64,000 bases of DNA from DATAUD01 sp035511075 (GTDB lineage: Bacteria; Verrucomicrobiota; Verrucomicrobiia; Limisphaerales; Palsa-1400): assembly GCA_035511075.1 (NCBI GenBank), contig DATKFW010000015.1:127602-191601 (forward strand). The letters run 5' to 3'. Shown piece by piece: positions 24,537 through 32,652 of the stretch (positions are counted from its first letter, which is position 1; each line of letters begins with the position of its first letter). The notes beneath the pieces were generated by a model that worked only from the letters and a program-made list of their open reading frames with translations, searched no databases and was not told where the DNA came from. The position numbers were made by a program, and so were the translations under genes.

Positions 24537-25109
24537 TCAATGCAAAATCGGCGCCGGGCTTCCCTGACGAATCAACTGGGCGTCCAGGTCCAGGTAAAAA
24601 TCGAGGCGCCGGTCCGTTTCGGCGTCATCCACGGCGCGGGCCATGAGGATATAGGCGGCGTAATGATTGCCCTCGGACTCGATCAGGCCGTTGTAAAAGG
24701 CCGACAACTCAGGGTCGATGACGGCCAGGGCGCGGCCCAGCACCTGGAACTTTTCGCAACTGCGCCCCTCGATCAACGCGCAACAGATGAGGTGATCGAT
24801 CGCCTGATGCCGCTGGCCATTGCGAATGCCGCGCATCAAACCGGCAATCCACGGGCTTGGGTGCGGTTGGGCAAAGGGAATGGCGCGTTTTTTCAGGAGA
24901 TTGAGCACCAATTGAAAATGCTGGAGTTCCTCGATGGCGATGGCGTTGAGTTCCTCGACCCTCCCAAAAAGGTTGCGATACTTTTCCAGCGTCAAGGCGG
25001 TGGTGGCGGCCTTGCGTTCCAGATGGGCGTGGTCCACCAGGACCGCCGGCAGGTGGCCCAGCACCTTGGGCAGCCAGTCGGCGGGAATTTTTTCACGAAA
25101 CAGCAGCAT
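24537..25109 (-). CDS. miaE: tRNA-(ms2io6A)-hydroxylase
   Basis: MiaE is a ferritin-like diiron enzyme that hydroxylates the isopentenyl group of the modified A37 in tRNAs that read UNN codons. The 190-residue product has the expected iron ligands: E31 in DHAHLERKAA, E61 and H64 in EELQHF, E114 in EGRSCEKF, and E146 and H149 in ESEGNHY. Its length matches the family. The stop lies 33 bases from the esterase start on the same strand, so they may be co-transcribed. It diverges from the cupin gene. Confidence 0.9.
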   Translation of the reverse strand: MLLFREKIPADWLPKVLGHLPAVLVDHAHLERKAATTALTLEKYRNLFGRVEELNAIAIEELQHFQLVLNLLKKRAIPFAQPHPSPWIAGLMRGIRNGQRHQAIDHLICCALIEGRSCEKFQVLGRALAVIDPELSAFYNGLIESEGNHYAAYILMARAVDDAETDRRLDFYLDLDAQLIRQGSPAPILH

Positions 25110-25183
25110 GATTTAATTTGCCAGCGCGGGCCGTTGGGTGAAATTTGAAACCGGCATCGGATCAATTCAATCGAAATCGATTT

Positions 25184-25513
25184 ATGTTTGAGTACACGGC
25201 CCTCGCGCAGGACAAGAAATGGAAGCCGGGACCTTATCCCGGGGTGGAATTGCTCGTCCTTCACACCAATGAGGAATCGGGCGGCGTGACCGTCCTGCGA
25301 AAATTTCATGCCGGCGCGACCATACCGGCGCACATCCATCCGCAGGCCAACGAATTTGCCTACGTGCTTTCCGGCCAATGGGAGGAAGAGGGGGTGTTGT
25401 ACACGACCGGGTCCTTTTTTTTCGCTCCGCGCGGCGAAATTCACGGCCCGCATACGGCCCGCACTGAGGTAATCAGCCTGACGATGTTCGACGGACCGTT
25501 AACAGTCGTTTGA
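25184..25513 (+). CDS. ChrR-like cupin protein
   Basis: I chose the ATG at 25184; a TTG at 25145 is in frame but adds unconserved residues. The roughly 110-residue protein is a single cupin barrel with the metal motif HIHPQANEFAYVLSGQWEEE (two His and a Glu) and a second His in GEIHGPH. It resembles the anti-sigma ChrR cupin-like domain and small metal-binding dioxygenase-like cupins. Its substrate is unknown. The cutA start follows two bases after its stop, so the two are co-transcribed. Confidence 0.8.
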   Translation: MFEYTALAQDKKWKPGPYPGVELLVLHTNEESGGVTVLRKFHAGATIPAHIHPQANEFAYVLSGQWEEEGVLYTTGSFFFAPRGEIHGPHTARTEVISLTMFDGPLTVV

Positions 25514-25514
25514 A

Positions 25515-25868
25515 ATGAAAGAGGCCGGTCAATTCCGCGTTGTGTTCGTCACCGCGCCGAATTTGAAGGTGGCGCGCCAACTGGCGCAACGCGCGCTAAC
25601 CCGCCGGCTGGCGGCGTGCGCCAGCCTGATTCCCCGGATCGAATCCCATTATTGGTGGAAGGGCAAGCTGGAGAAGAGCGCGGAAGTGCTGATTGTTTTC
25701 AAGACCCGCGCGCGACAGCTTGAAAAGCTGGAAAAACTGATGCTGGAACTTCATCCCTACGACACGCCCGAGTTCGTGGCGCTCAAATTAAGCGGCGGAA
25801 ACGGGCGTTACCTGGATTGGCTGGCTCGCGAGACCGAAAACGCGCCGCAGAGGGTGTCTGGAGACTGA
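25515..25868 (+). CDS. cutA: CutA divalent-ion tolerance protein
   Basis: This small (117-residue) trimeric ferredoxin-like-fold protein shows the family features: an N-terminal strand FRVVFVTAPN, then ARQLAQRALTRRLAACASLI, SHYWWKGKLEKSAEVLIVFK and HPYDTPEFVAL. CutA has been linked to copper tolerance, though its mechanism is uncertain. It starts directly after the cupin gene. Confidence 0.93.
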   Translation: MKEAGQFRVVFVTAPNLKVARQLAQRALTRRLAACASLIPRIESHYWWKGKLEKSAEVLIVFKTRARQLEKLEKLMLELHPYDTPEFVALKLSGGNGRYLDWLARETENAPQRVSGD

Positions 25869-25878
25869 AAATTACTTT

Positions 25879-26481
25879 ATGCGCACCGATGAGCGGGAAG
25901 GCGGCGACGCGCCGGGCGTCCGCGGGCTGGCACCAGATCGCCCGCTGTCCGCCCTACTTTCACAGGCCCTGGTCGCGTTCACGATCGAGTTCGATAACGA
26001 GTTCGAACGGCGGATGGGCGAGTCGGGTTACCCCGGCGCCCGGTTGTCATTGGTGGTGTGGTCAAATACGATGCGGTTTCTTGCCGGCGGCGGTGTCTCG
26101 GTCCGCGAGCTGGCGCTCAGGGCCTTTGCTCCACAAGAAGGGATGAGATTTGGGCTGGGTTGCCTGGAGAGGTGGGGATTCGTCACTCTGGAGCCGGATC
26201 CAAACGACCACCGGCCAATCCTTGTTCGAGCACACTGGCTGAAGCGTCGCGACCTCCGCGACGGCTGGGGCAGCGGCCGCGGAATCCGCGCGGACTGGGT
26301 CGTTGGCCTCACTCGCAAGGGGCTGAAAGCGGCGGACATTTGGCCTCCGTTGTTCGGCGAGATCGAGCAACGCTGGCAGGCCCGTTTCGGCAATGACGAG
26401 ATTGAACGCCTGCGGAACTCGTTGCGGGCCGTCGTCGGTTTCCAGGACGTCGAGTTGCCGCAGGGGCTGCCGCATAGTTGA
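25879..26481 (+). CDS. Winged-helix (MarR-like) protein, first of a tandem pair
   Basis: The 200-residue protein starts 10 bases after cutA. Its N-terminus (PLSALLSQALVAFTIEFDNE) and the region to about residue 110 (FLAGGGVSVRELALRAF, then LGCLERWGFVTLEPDPND) resemble a MarR-type winged-helix DNA-binding domain. A helical C-terminus (KGLKAADIWPPLFGEIEQRW) resembles the dimerisation helices of that family. The next gene is a paralog. They are probably transcription regulators, but no target site is visible. Confidence 0.7.
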   Translation: MRTDEREGGDAPGVRGLAPDRPLSALLSQALVAFTIEFDNEFERRMGESGYPGARLSLVVWSNTMRFLAGGGVSVRELALRAFAPQEGMRFGLGCLERWGFVTLEPDPNDHRPILVRAHWLKRRDLRDGWGSGRGIRADWVVGLTRKGLKAADIWPPLFGEIEQRWQARFGNDEIERLRNSLRAVVGFQDVELPQGLPHS

Positions 26482-26484
26482 GAC

Positions 26485-27138
26485 GTGGCCGAGGTTGGGG
26501 CGTTCCCTGCGCCGGCCGCGGGAGGCGCTGCCCATATCCCATTGCCCACTTTGCTGTCGCAGTCCTTGCTGGCGTTCGCGAATGAGTTTGATCGGGATTC
26601 GCCGGCGCCTCTGGCATTGAGCGCCAATGTGCTACGGGTCCTGGGCGAAAAGCCAGTGCGGGTTGCGGACCTTCCGCGCTTGACGGGCGGATCTCCAGAG
26701 CAGAGCGCCCTTGGGTGGCGGCTTAAGCGCTACGTGGTGGTCGAGCCCGATCCGTCTGCGCGCCGGGGCAAAGTGGTTCGCCTGACGCTGCCCGGTCTCA
26801 AGGCCCGCCAGAGGTACCGCCAGCTTGCAGGCAAGATCGAGAAGCGATGGGAGGCACAGGTTGGCAAGGGCGAAATCCGCAGTCTACGCGAGTCTTTGGA
26901 GGGATTATTCACAAAATGCCGCGGAAATCGGTTGCTGCTCCCGGAGGGCTTGGCGCCGCCGGCCGGCGTGGCACGGGCGGGCGACCAGGTGCCAGCGCTG
27001 GGGCGGCGCGACGTGGGGGCGGCTGCGCGAGAGCGAATGCGAGGTCTCGTCGCGCAAACTGAGGTTTTCGTGCGCGATCCGGCCAATACGCTGCCGCACT
27101 ATCCGTTGTGGGACATGAACCGGGGATTCGGGCCGTAG
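26485..27138 (+). CDS. Winged-helix (MarR-like) protein, second of a tandem pair
   Basis: It begins with GTG three bases after the first paralog and shares its layout: LPTLLSQSLLAFANEFDRD, a shorter winged-helix core (VRVADLPRLTG, then VVVEPDPSARRGKVVRLTL) and a C-terminal helical part (KIEKRWEAQVGKGEIRSLRE). The last 70 residues have no counterpart in the first copy. The sequences have diverged well beyond a recent duplication. They may form a heterodimer, which is inference. Confidence 0.68.
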   Translation: MAEVGAFPAPAAGGAAHIPLPTLLSQSLLAFANEFDRDSPAPLALSANVLRVLGEKPVRVADLPRLTGGSPEQSALGWRLKRYVVVEPDPSARRGKVVRLTLPGLKARQRYRQLAGKIEKRWEAQVGKGEIRSLRESLEGLFTKCRGNRLLLPEGLAPPAGVARAGDQVPALGRRDVGAAARERMRGLVAQTEVFVRDPANTLPHYPLWDMNRGFGP

Positions 27139-27166
27139 CCGCTACGGTGCGGTTAACGCATCGGAA

Positions 27167-27198
27167 TTTGACAGGATGAACGGGATTTACAGGATGGG
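27167..27198. repeat. Dispersed intergenic repeat of the TTGACAGGAT...TTTACAGGATGGG type
   Basis: This is an imperfect internal duplication: GACAGGATGAACGGG is followed by ATTTACAGGATGGG. I remember near-identical ACAGGAT-TTACAGGAT strings in intergenic DNA of many unrelated bacteria, including Verrucomicrobiota. A shorter ACAGGATGATT occurs near 63797 in this window. Its origin and role are unknown. Confidence 0.45.
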
Positions 27199-27241
27199 AA
27201 TAGAACCGGATATGCGTGAGCCGCGCGGAACAGGTCCACTC

Positions 27242-27658
27242 TCAGTGATGGCAGCCGCAGCCCTCGCCGCATGAACCGCCCTTAAGGTCTTCGTCGGCCG
27301 GAAGCCGTCCCAGTTCGAATGTCTTATTGATGACCGTGTGGACGCCTTCCTGCATTTCGTGCATTTCCTCCTGCGCATCGATGAAGGCTTTGGCGACCGG
27401 ATTGCCCAGCAGGGCATCGCGCTCCGACTCGAAAGCGGCGATTTCGCGGCCATCCAGAGGGAGGCCCTGGTGCTGCTTCTCGTGCAGCGACCGGCCTTTT
27501 TCGGTCAGACTTTGATATTGTTGCTGCGCCTTGGGGTCGGCCATAAAGGAATCCACGCGCTGGCGGATGCTTTGGAATTGAGGTTGCTGGACGATAATCT
27601 CGCAAAGCTCCAGAGTTTTCTGTCGCACCGCGTCTTCGATTTGAGCAATTGTCTGCAT
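27242..27658 (-). CDS. YlbF/YmcA-family protein with a Cys/His-rich tail
   Basis: I start it at the ATG for MQTIAQIED; an upstream ATG at 27694 adds 12 residues. The protein (138 residues) is a helical bundle of the YlbF/YmcA (DUF964) family: LCEIIVQQPQFQSIRQRVDS, DPKAQQQYQSLTEKG and FIDAQEEMHEMQEGV. In Bacillus these proteins form the Y-complex that helps RNase Y mature transcripts and binds iron-sulfur clusters. Here the C-terminus ends GGSCGEGCGCHH, a possible metal or cluster-binding tail. The gene is isolated on the minus strand. Confidence 0.83.
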   Translation of the reverse strand: MQTIAQIEDAVRQKTLELCEIIVQQPQFQSIRQRVDSFMADPKAQQQYQSLTEKGRSLHEKQHQGLPLDGREIAAFESERDALLGNPVAKAFIDAQEEMHEMQEGVHTVINKTFELGRLPADEDLKGGSCGEGCGCHH

Positions 27659-27852
27659 GGCTGCAAACATGCGTCCATTCTTGCCGGAGTGCAAGAAAAT
27701 CGTGTTTAAGCGGCGTGCCTGCTCTACTGGGGTGGTAATTCGACGGCATGCGCCACGACGTTAAGCATTTCAGCGGCGAGCGCGAAAAGCAGACTATGAG
27801 TGACGTGCCAGCCCACACCTGGTTCTTTCCGGTCCGTGATGAAATCGGACTT

Positions 27853-27877
27853 AACCACGGATCACAGAAGACACGGT
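27853..27877. repeat. Dispersed intergenic repeat of the ACCACGGATCACAGAAGACACGG type
   Basis: This is a short stretch of the CCACGGATCAC...GACACGG kind often seen between genes in Verrucomicrobiota. A related fragment (TTTTCACGGATTTACGGG) lies at about 1548-1565 in this window. No gene overlaps it. Confidence 0.4.
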
Positions 27878-27972
27878 TCAAGACGGAAATGGAGGGACGG
27901 CAATTGCCAAGGCGGGGAATTGGACACGAGTATTGACATTCCGGGGGCAAATCACTTAGTTGTGCGGCTGCC

Positions 27973-29658
27973 TTGACTGGTCTTGCCTCAATGTTGTCGC
28001 GATTTTTTCCCGGGATTTCGCTTTTTCGCGGGTATCGACGCCGATGGCTGGCGGGGGACATTGTGGCCGGCGTTAGCGGTTGCGTGGTAATGGTGCCTTC
28101 GGTGATCGCCTATGCACGCTTGATGGGTATTCCGCCCCACATCGGCCTCTTTGCCGCGCTGGTGCCGCTTTTGGTTTATCCGCTCTTTTGCAGTTCGCCG
28201 CAAGTCATTGTCGGACCGGACATTGCCATTTGCCTGCTTATCGTCAACGCGGTCGGGCCGCTGGCTGGAGATAATGGGCTTCGCGCGGCGGAACTGGCGT
28301 CAGTGCTGGCGGTGATGAGCGGGCTGCTGCTGTTGCTGGCGAGCCGTGCCAAACTTGGCAAAGTGGCCGATTATCTCTCCAAACCAGTGTTGGTGGGCTA
28401 CATGACAGGAGCGGCGCTGATCCTGATGGGCTCGCAATTGGGCGCGTTTCTGGGCGTCCCGCTCACGCACAATGATTTCTTTCCGCGCATCGTCGAGGCG
28501 GCCGGGAAAATGAATCAAGCGCGCCCGCCGACGGTGATCCTGGGTCTGGTATTGCTGGTTCTGCTCTTGGGATTGCGCCGGTTTGCGCCGAAAGTTCCCG
28601 CGGCGTTGGTGGCGTGCGTATTGGCGATCGCGGCGGCGGATTGGTTGCACCTTGGGGAACATGGCGTCGCGTTGGTGGGCCGGTTTCCGGGCGGATTGCC
28701 GCGCCTGACCATTCCGACGTTCGACTGGCGCGATCTTCGTGAGCTGCTGCCGGCGGCAATCGGCATTTCGTTTCTCGCCTATACGGAGGGCGTGTTGCTG
28801 GCGCGCGCGTTTGCAGCCGCCAACGGATACGAGGTGGCCCCAAATCAGGAACTGACCGCTTTGGGAGCGGCCAATCTGTGCAACGGTTTCTTTCAAGGGT
28901 TTGCGGTGACGGGCAGCCAGGCCCGCACGATCGTCAATGACTCAGCCGGCGGAAAAACGCAACTGGCCAGCCTGGTAATGGGGGTCTGCACAGCGCTCTT
29001 TCTCTTATTCCTGACGCCGGTGCTCGCGGCGCTGCCATTGGTCGCGCTGGGGGCGATTCTTATTTACGGAGGCTGGAGATTGGTGGAATTCGACGCCATG
29101 AAGCGGATCTACCGTTATTATCCGGCCTCGGCAGGAGTCGCGGCGTTGACGACTCTTGGGGTGCTTGCGGCCGGAGTCGTGACGGGGATTCTCCTGGGCG
29201 TGGTGCTTTCGCTGCTGGGCTTGATCACGCGAATTTCGCATCCACCCGACGCGGTATTGCAGGAAATCCCCGGACATGGATTTCACGACGTAGGGCAGAA
29301 CAACGGAATGACGGAGCCCGGATTGGTCGCGTACCGATTCTACGCGCCGTTGCTCTTTTCCAACTGCGGCTACTTCGTCGAGCGAGTGCGAAAATTGATC
29401 GCGTCCAGCCCGGAGCCGGTGCGGTGGTTTCTGGTGGATGCGCAGGCGATCACAGATATCGATGTGACGGCGGTCGAGGCAGTTCACGCATTGCGAACCG
29501 AACTGAAGGGGAAGGGAATCGAGATGAAATTTGCCCACGCCAATCCGCCATTGCGCGAACTGCTCAAGCGCACGGGGCTGACGCGGGAAATCGGCGAGGA
29601 AAGCTTCTTCGGGTCCGTGCATGAATGCGCGGCGGCGTTTGCGGCGGTGAAATTTTAG
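27973..29658 (+). CDS. SulP-family anion transporter with STAS domain
   Basis: This is an inner-membrane secondary transporter of sulfate or related anions (bicarbonate and others). It has about 10-12 membrane helices in residues 25-425, including the family signature at GDIVAGVSGCVVMVPSVIAY, and a second at QELTALGAANLCNGFFQGFA. A C-terminal cytoplasmic STAS domain (about 445-555) includes WFLVDAQAITDIDVTAVEAV. The start is either the TTG at 27973 or the ATG at 27991; the latter keeps all conserved parts. The substrate cannot be decided from sequence. The FMN reductase follows 16 bases later. Confidence 0.9.
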   Translation: MTGLASMLSRFFPGISLFRGYRRRWLAGDIVAGVSGCVVMVPSVIAYARLMGIPPHIGLFAALVPLLVYPLFCSSPQVIVGPDIAICLLIVNAVGPLAGDNGLRAAELASVLAVMSGLLLLLASRAKLGKVADYLSKPVLVGYMTGAALILMGSQLGAFLGVPLTHNDFFPRIVEAAGKMNQARPPTVILGLVLLVLLLGLRRFAPKVPAALVACVLAIAAADWLHLGEHGVALVGRFPGGLPRLTIPTFDWRDLRELLPAAIGISFLAYTEGVLLARAFAAANGYEVAPNQELTALGAANLCNGFFQGFAVTGSQARTIVNDSAGGKTQLASLVMGVCTALFLLFLTPVLAALPLVALGAILIYGGWRLVEFDAMKRIYRYYPASAGVAALTTLGVLAAGVVTGILLGVVLSLLGLITRISHPPDAVLQEIPGHGFHDVGQNNGMTEPGLVAYRFYAPLLFSNCGYFVERVRKLIASSPEPVRWFLVDAQAITDIDVTAVEAVHALRTELKGKGIEMKFAHANPPLRELLKRTGLTREIGEESFFGSVHECAAAFAAVKF

Positions 29659-29674
29659 GATTGCGCGGCGGGCC

Positions 29675-30310
29675 GTGTGGATTGAACTTTCAAGAGTGAG
29701 CAGCGCCAAACATTCGCTTCACGTCCTGGCCGTTGCGGGAAGTTTGAATCGCGACTCCGTCACGCGCGTGGTGGTGGGAGAAGCGGCGCGACAGTTGGCC
29801 CAACGGGGATGCGAGGTGGACGTGCTGGATTTTCAAAAGGAGCCTTTGCCGCTGTATAATCCCAACACGGCCCACGAAGAGCCGTCGTTTCCGGCGCTGA
29901 AGCGGCGGGTGGACCGGGCGGACGTTCTTCTGCTGGGGACGCCGGACTATCACGGCGGCATCAGCAGCGTGATGAAAAGTTTCCTGGACCATTTCTGGCA
30001 TGAATTTGCTGGCAAACTCTTCGCGACAATCGTATCGTCGCACGAGAAGGGGCTTACCGTCACGGACCAGCTTCGGACGGTGGCGCGGCAATGTTATGCG
30101 TGGTCGCTGCCGTACGGCGTCTCCTTTACGGGGGATCAAGATGTTGACAATGGAAAAATCACCAGCCCGTCGCTCAACGGGCGGCTGGAAATGATGTGCC
30201 GGGACATCGCGGTCTACGGCAGATTGCTGGCCGGGCAGCGTCGGGCGGACCTTGCTTCGACGGATCCCGGGTTTATGGAAAGACTGCGCGAAATGAACCG
30301 CGTCGATTGA
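29675..30310 (+). CDS. NADPH-dependent FMN reductase-like flavoprotein
   Basis: This is a flavodoxin-like protein of about 205 residues. It has the FMN-phosphate loop VLAVAGSLNRDSVTRVVV and the second flavin-binding motif LLGTPDYHGGISSVMKSFLD, as in the NAD(P)H:FMN/quinone/chromate reductase family. The open frame begins with GTG at 29675; a GTG at 29696 closer to the conserved domain may be the real start. It lies 16 bases behind the SulP gene, so co-transcription is likely. The physiological acceptor is unknown. Confidence 0.87.
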   Translation: MWIELSRVSSAKHSLHVLAVAGSLNRDSVTRVVVGEAARQLAQRGCEVDVLDFQKEPLPLYNPNTAHEEPSFPALKRRVDRADVLLLGTPDYHGGISSVMKSFLDHFWHEFAGKLFATIVSSHEKGLTVTDQLRTVARQCYAWSLPYGVSFTGDQDVDNGKITSPSLNGRLEMMCRDIAVYGRLLAGQRRADLASTDPGFMERLREMNRVD

Positions 30311-30338
30311 AGTGAATATCGGCGCTGGATAAGCGTCG

Positions 30339-31700
30339 ATGCTATTGAGCATGAAAACGCCATTGGGCTCGTCTTGGTTTGTCGCCGTTGGAGCGTCGGC
30401 GATTGTTTTCATCGGCGCTTTCGCACATTTTGACCCGGTTTCGCCCGCGAATTCCACGACTCCTGTGCCTGTCAAGGCCGTTGCGGATGAAAAGCTTGCG
30501 CCCGATCCAGCCACGGAGGCGCCGTTGTGGGCCGATTCTTCACCGGCAATGGCGGAAGTCATCCGGCTTGCGGAATCGCACGTGGACCCGAACGTGATTT
30601 TAGCGTTCATCCAAAACTCCGGGCAGACGTATTCCCCGACCGCGGACGAAATACTCTACTTGTCACATCTTGGGGTGCCGCAAACGATCATCGCGGCGCT
30701 CTATCCAGGAGAGCCCGAGCAAACCGCCGGGACCGCGGTCGCGCCCCCGCCGGAAGCTGCCGACGCGGGGCCGCCGCAAGAGGCCGGCTCGAACCTGTTC
30801 ACCGCGGCGCTTGCGCCTTACGGCAATTGGGTGCAGGTGCCTGATTACGGCGCCGCCTGGCAGCCAGCGGTGGTAGCGGGCAATCCCGATTGGAAACCTT
30901 ACGTTGACGACGGTCAATGGATCAATTCCGACAGCGGCTGGTATTGGCAGTCCGATTACGCCTGGGGATGGGCGCCGTTTCACTACGGTGGATGGGTCAA
31001 CGGCCCGCAATTCGGATGGGTTTGGGTGCCGGGCAAGGTTTGGGGACCCGCCTGGGTCGGGTGGCGTTCAACTTCGTCGTACGTCGGTTGGGCGGCATTG
31101 CCGCCCGGTGTGAGCCTGAACGTCCTGTCCCAGTTGACATTCAGCGGCCATCCCATCAATCCCGGATATGATTTCGGAATAACGCCCTCCTCCTATGTGT
31201 TTGTGCGGGCCTCGCATTTCCTCGATCCCGATCTTGCGCGGCATGTCGCGCCCGCGGCGCGCGCCGCCCACCTGGTTTCGGCGAGCACTGTCATAAATAA
31301 TTACAGCGTAGTCAACAATAAGATAATCAACGGCGGAGTCAGCCGCAACGTGATCGCCGCCGCCAAACAGCCTGTGCCCGAGGTTGCGCTGGAACCGGTT
31401 TCCAGCGCGCCGGAGTTGATGCCGGCGCCGCCTCCTTTGCTGGCGTCGGCCCGCGAGGATTCCGCGTGGCCGTCGATGCAGTTGCCGCCGCTCCATTATG
31501 CGGCGCCGTCGGGCGCCAGTTTCAAAAATGAGCATGCGCGGGGATTTGGGGCCGGGCCGTCCGACACGCCGATCTTTCGCGAATCCGGGCCGCCTCCGCC
31601 TCCGGGCCAGCCTCGCTTTGCGGGGGAGAATCGGTCTGGGCCGTCGCCGGTCCGCGACGTTGCGGCGGCGCCTTCATCGGGCGCCAAGCCAATGAGGTAG
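30339..31700 (+). CDS. Exported DUF6600-like Trp/Pro-rich protein
   Basis: A hydrophobic N-terminus (SSWFVAVGASAIVFIGAFAH) suggests a signal anchor or signal peptide. Residues 75-125 contain a small helical piece (DPNVILAFIQNSGQTYS, then LGVPQTIIAALY). Residues 158-265 carry the Trp-rich block YGNWVQVPDYGAAWQP, GWYWQSDYAWGWAPFHYG and WVWVPGKVWGPAWVGW, which is characteristic of DUF6600-type envelope proteins. The C-terminal 150 residues are Pro/Ala-rich and probably disordered. The ATG at 30351 is an alternative start. The function is unknown. Confidence 0.8.
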   Translation: MLLSMKTPLGSSWFVAVGASAIVFIGAFAHFDPVSPANSTTPVPVKAVADEKLAPDPATEAPLWADSSPAMAEVIRLAESHVDPNVILAFIQNSGQTYSPTADEILYLSHLGVPQTIIAALYPGEPEQTAGTAVAPPPEAADAGPPQEAGSNLFTAALAPYGNWVQVPDYGAAWQPAVVAGNPDWKPYVDDGQWINSDSGWYWQSDYAWGWAPFHYGGWVNGPQFGWVWVPGKVWGPAWVGWRSTSSYVGWAALPPGVSLNVLSQLTFSGHPINPGYDFGITPSSYVFVRASHFLDPDLARHVAPAARAAHLVSASTVINNYSVVNNKIINGGVSRNVIAAAKQPVPEVALEPVSSAPELMPAPPPLLASAREDSAWPSMQLPPLHYAAPSGASFKNEHARGFGAGPSDTPIFRESGPPPPPGQPRFAGENRSGPSPVRDVAAAPSSGAKPMR

Positions 31701-31800
31701 TCCGCTTGAGACGGGTGGGGCCTGCGGGTCGGCCCGCGCCGCCAACGCCAGGACAAGGCAAGAGATAGACAAACAAGTTCGTTTCATGCCGGATTCGATA

Positions 31801-32652
31801 TCACCAACGCCCGGAATTTTCCAGCAGCATCGACTGGTAGGCGGCCCAGAGTTTTTTGGCCAGCGGGGAGCGGCGGAGAGGGCGGCCGTCCAACGATTCG
31901 ATTTCGACGACGCCCATGGAAGTGAGGGTCAGAAACGCGCCGAGGCCGTGGCGCAACGCGGCGGGCCGGGCGTTTTTTTCCCGGCACGGAATATTGGTCT
32001 TGACGCAGAGTTCGAGGACCGCGCGGCGAGTCACGCCGGGCAACGCGCCGGCGGGAAGAGGCGTCGTGCAGATCACGTCCTTCTCCACCCAGAAGACATT
32101 GCTGGTGGAGCCTTCGGCCACGTAGCCGGCGGTGTTGAGCAGGATCGCTTCCTGCGCGCCGGCGCAATCGGCCTCGGCGCGGGCCAGGACTTGCGGCAGT
32201 TTGTTGGCGGTCTTGAAACGGGTGAGGGGATCGTTGACGGGCAATCGAAAGGTCGAGGTGATCACGCGCCAGCGCGGGATTCCTTTGCCTACCGATGCGG
32301 GCAGTGGATGGAGAGTCATCACGACGGCGGGATTGACGGGGCGTTGAGGTGAATAACCCCGCGCGGTGATGCCGCGGGAAAGGCTCAGGCGGAGGATGCA
32401 GTCGGACATGCCGTTGCGCTTGATCAATTCCAGGGCGAAACGACGCAACAGGTCCGGCGCATACGGGAGCGTCAACTTTAAAAACGCAATTCCATCCGCG
32501 AGGCGCTCCATGTGCTGCGCCCAGCCAAACGGCCGGCCTTGTTTGATCAGCATCGCCTCAAACAGCGCGTCGCCGTAAAGAAAACCGCGGTCCAGGACGG
32601 AGACGACGGCTTTTTCCTGCGGCACAAATTTGCCGTTGAGGAAGGCGATCAT
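31801..32652 (-). CDS. pabC: Class IV aminotransferase, probable aminodeoxychorismate lyase
   Basis: This is a PLP enzyme of the fold-type IV family (283 residues). The likely Schiff-base lysine is K147 in RFKTANKLPQVLARAEAD, followed by EAILLNTAGYVAEGSTSNVF and the phosphate-binding region GALPGVTRRAVLELC. D-amino-acid and branched-chain aminotransferases look similar. The gene overlaps the stop of pabB by four bases (ATGA), which makes aminodeoxychorismate lyase, the next step of p-aminobenzoate and folate synthesis, the best reading. Confidence 0.85.
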   Translation of the reverse strand: MIAFLNGKFVPQEKAVVSVLDRGFLYGDALFEAMLIKQGRPFGWAQHMERLADGIAFLKLTLPYAPDLLRRFALELIKRNGMSDCILRLSLSRGITARGYSPQRPVNPAVVMTLHPLPASVGKGIPRWRVITSTFRLPVNDPLTRFKTANKLPQVLARAEADCAGAQEAILLNTAGYVAEGSTSNVFWVEKDVICTTPLPAGALPGVTRRAVLELCVKTNIPCREKNARPAALRHGLGAFLTLTSMGVVEIESLDGRPLRRSPLAKKLWAAYQSMLLENSGRW

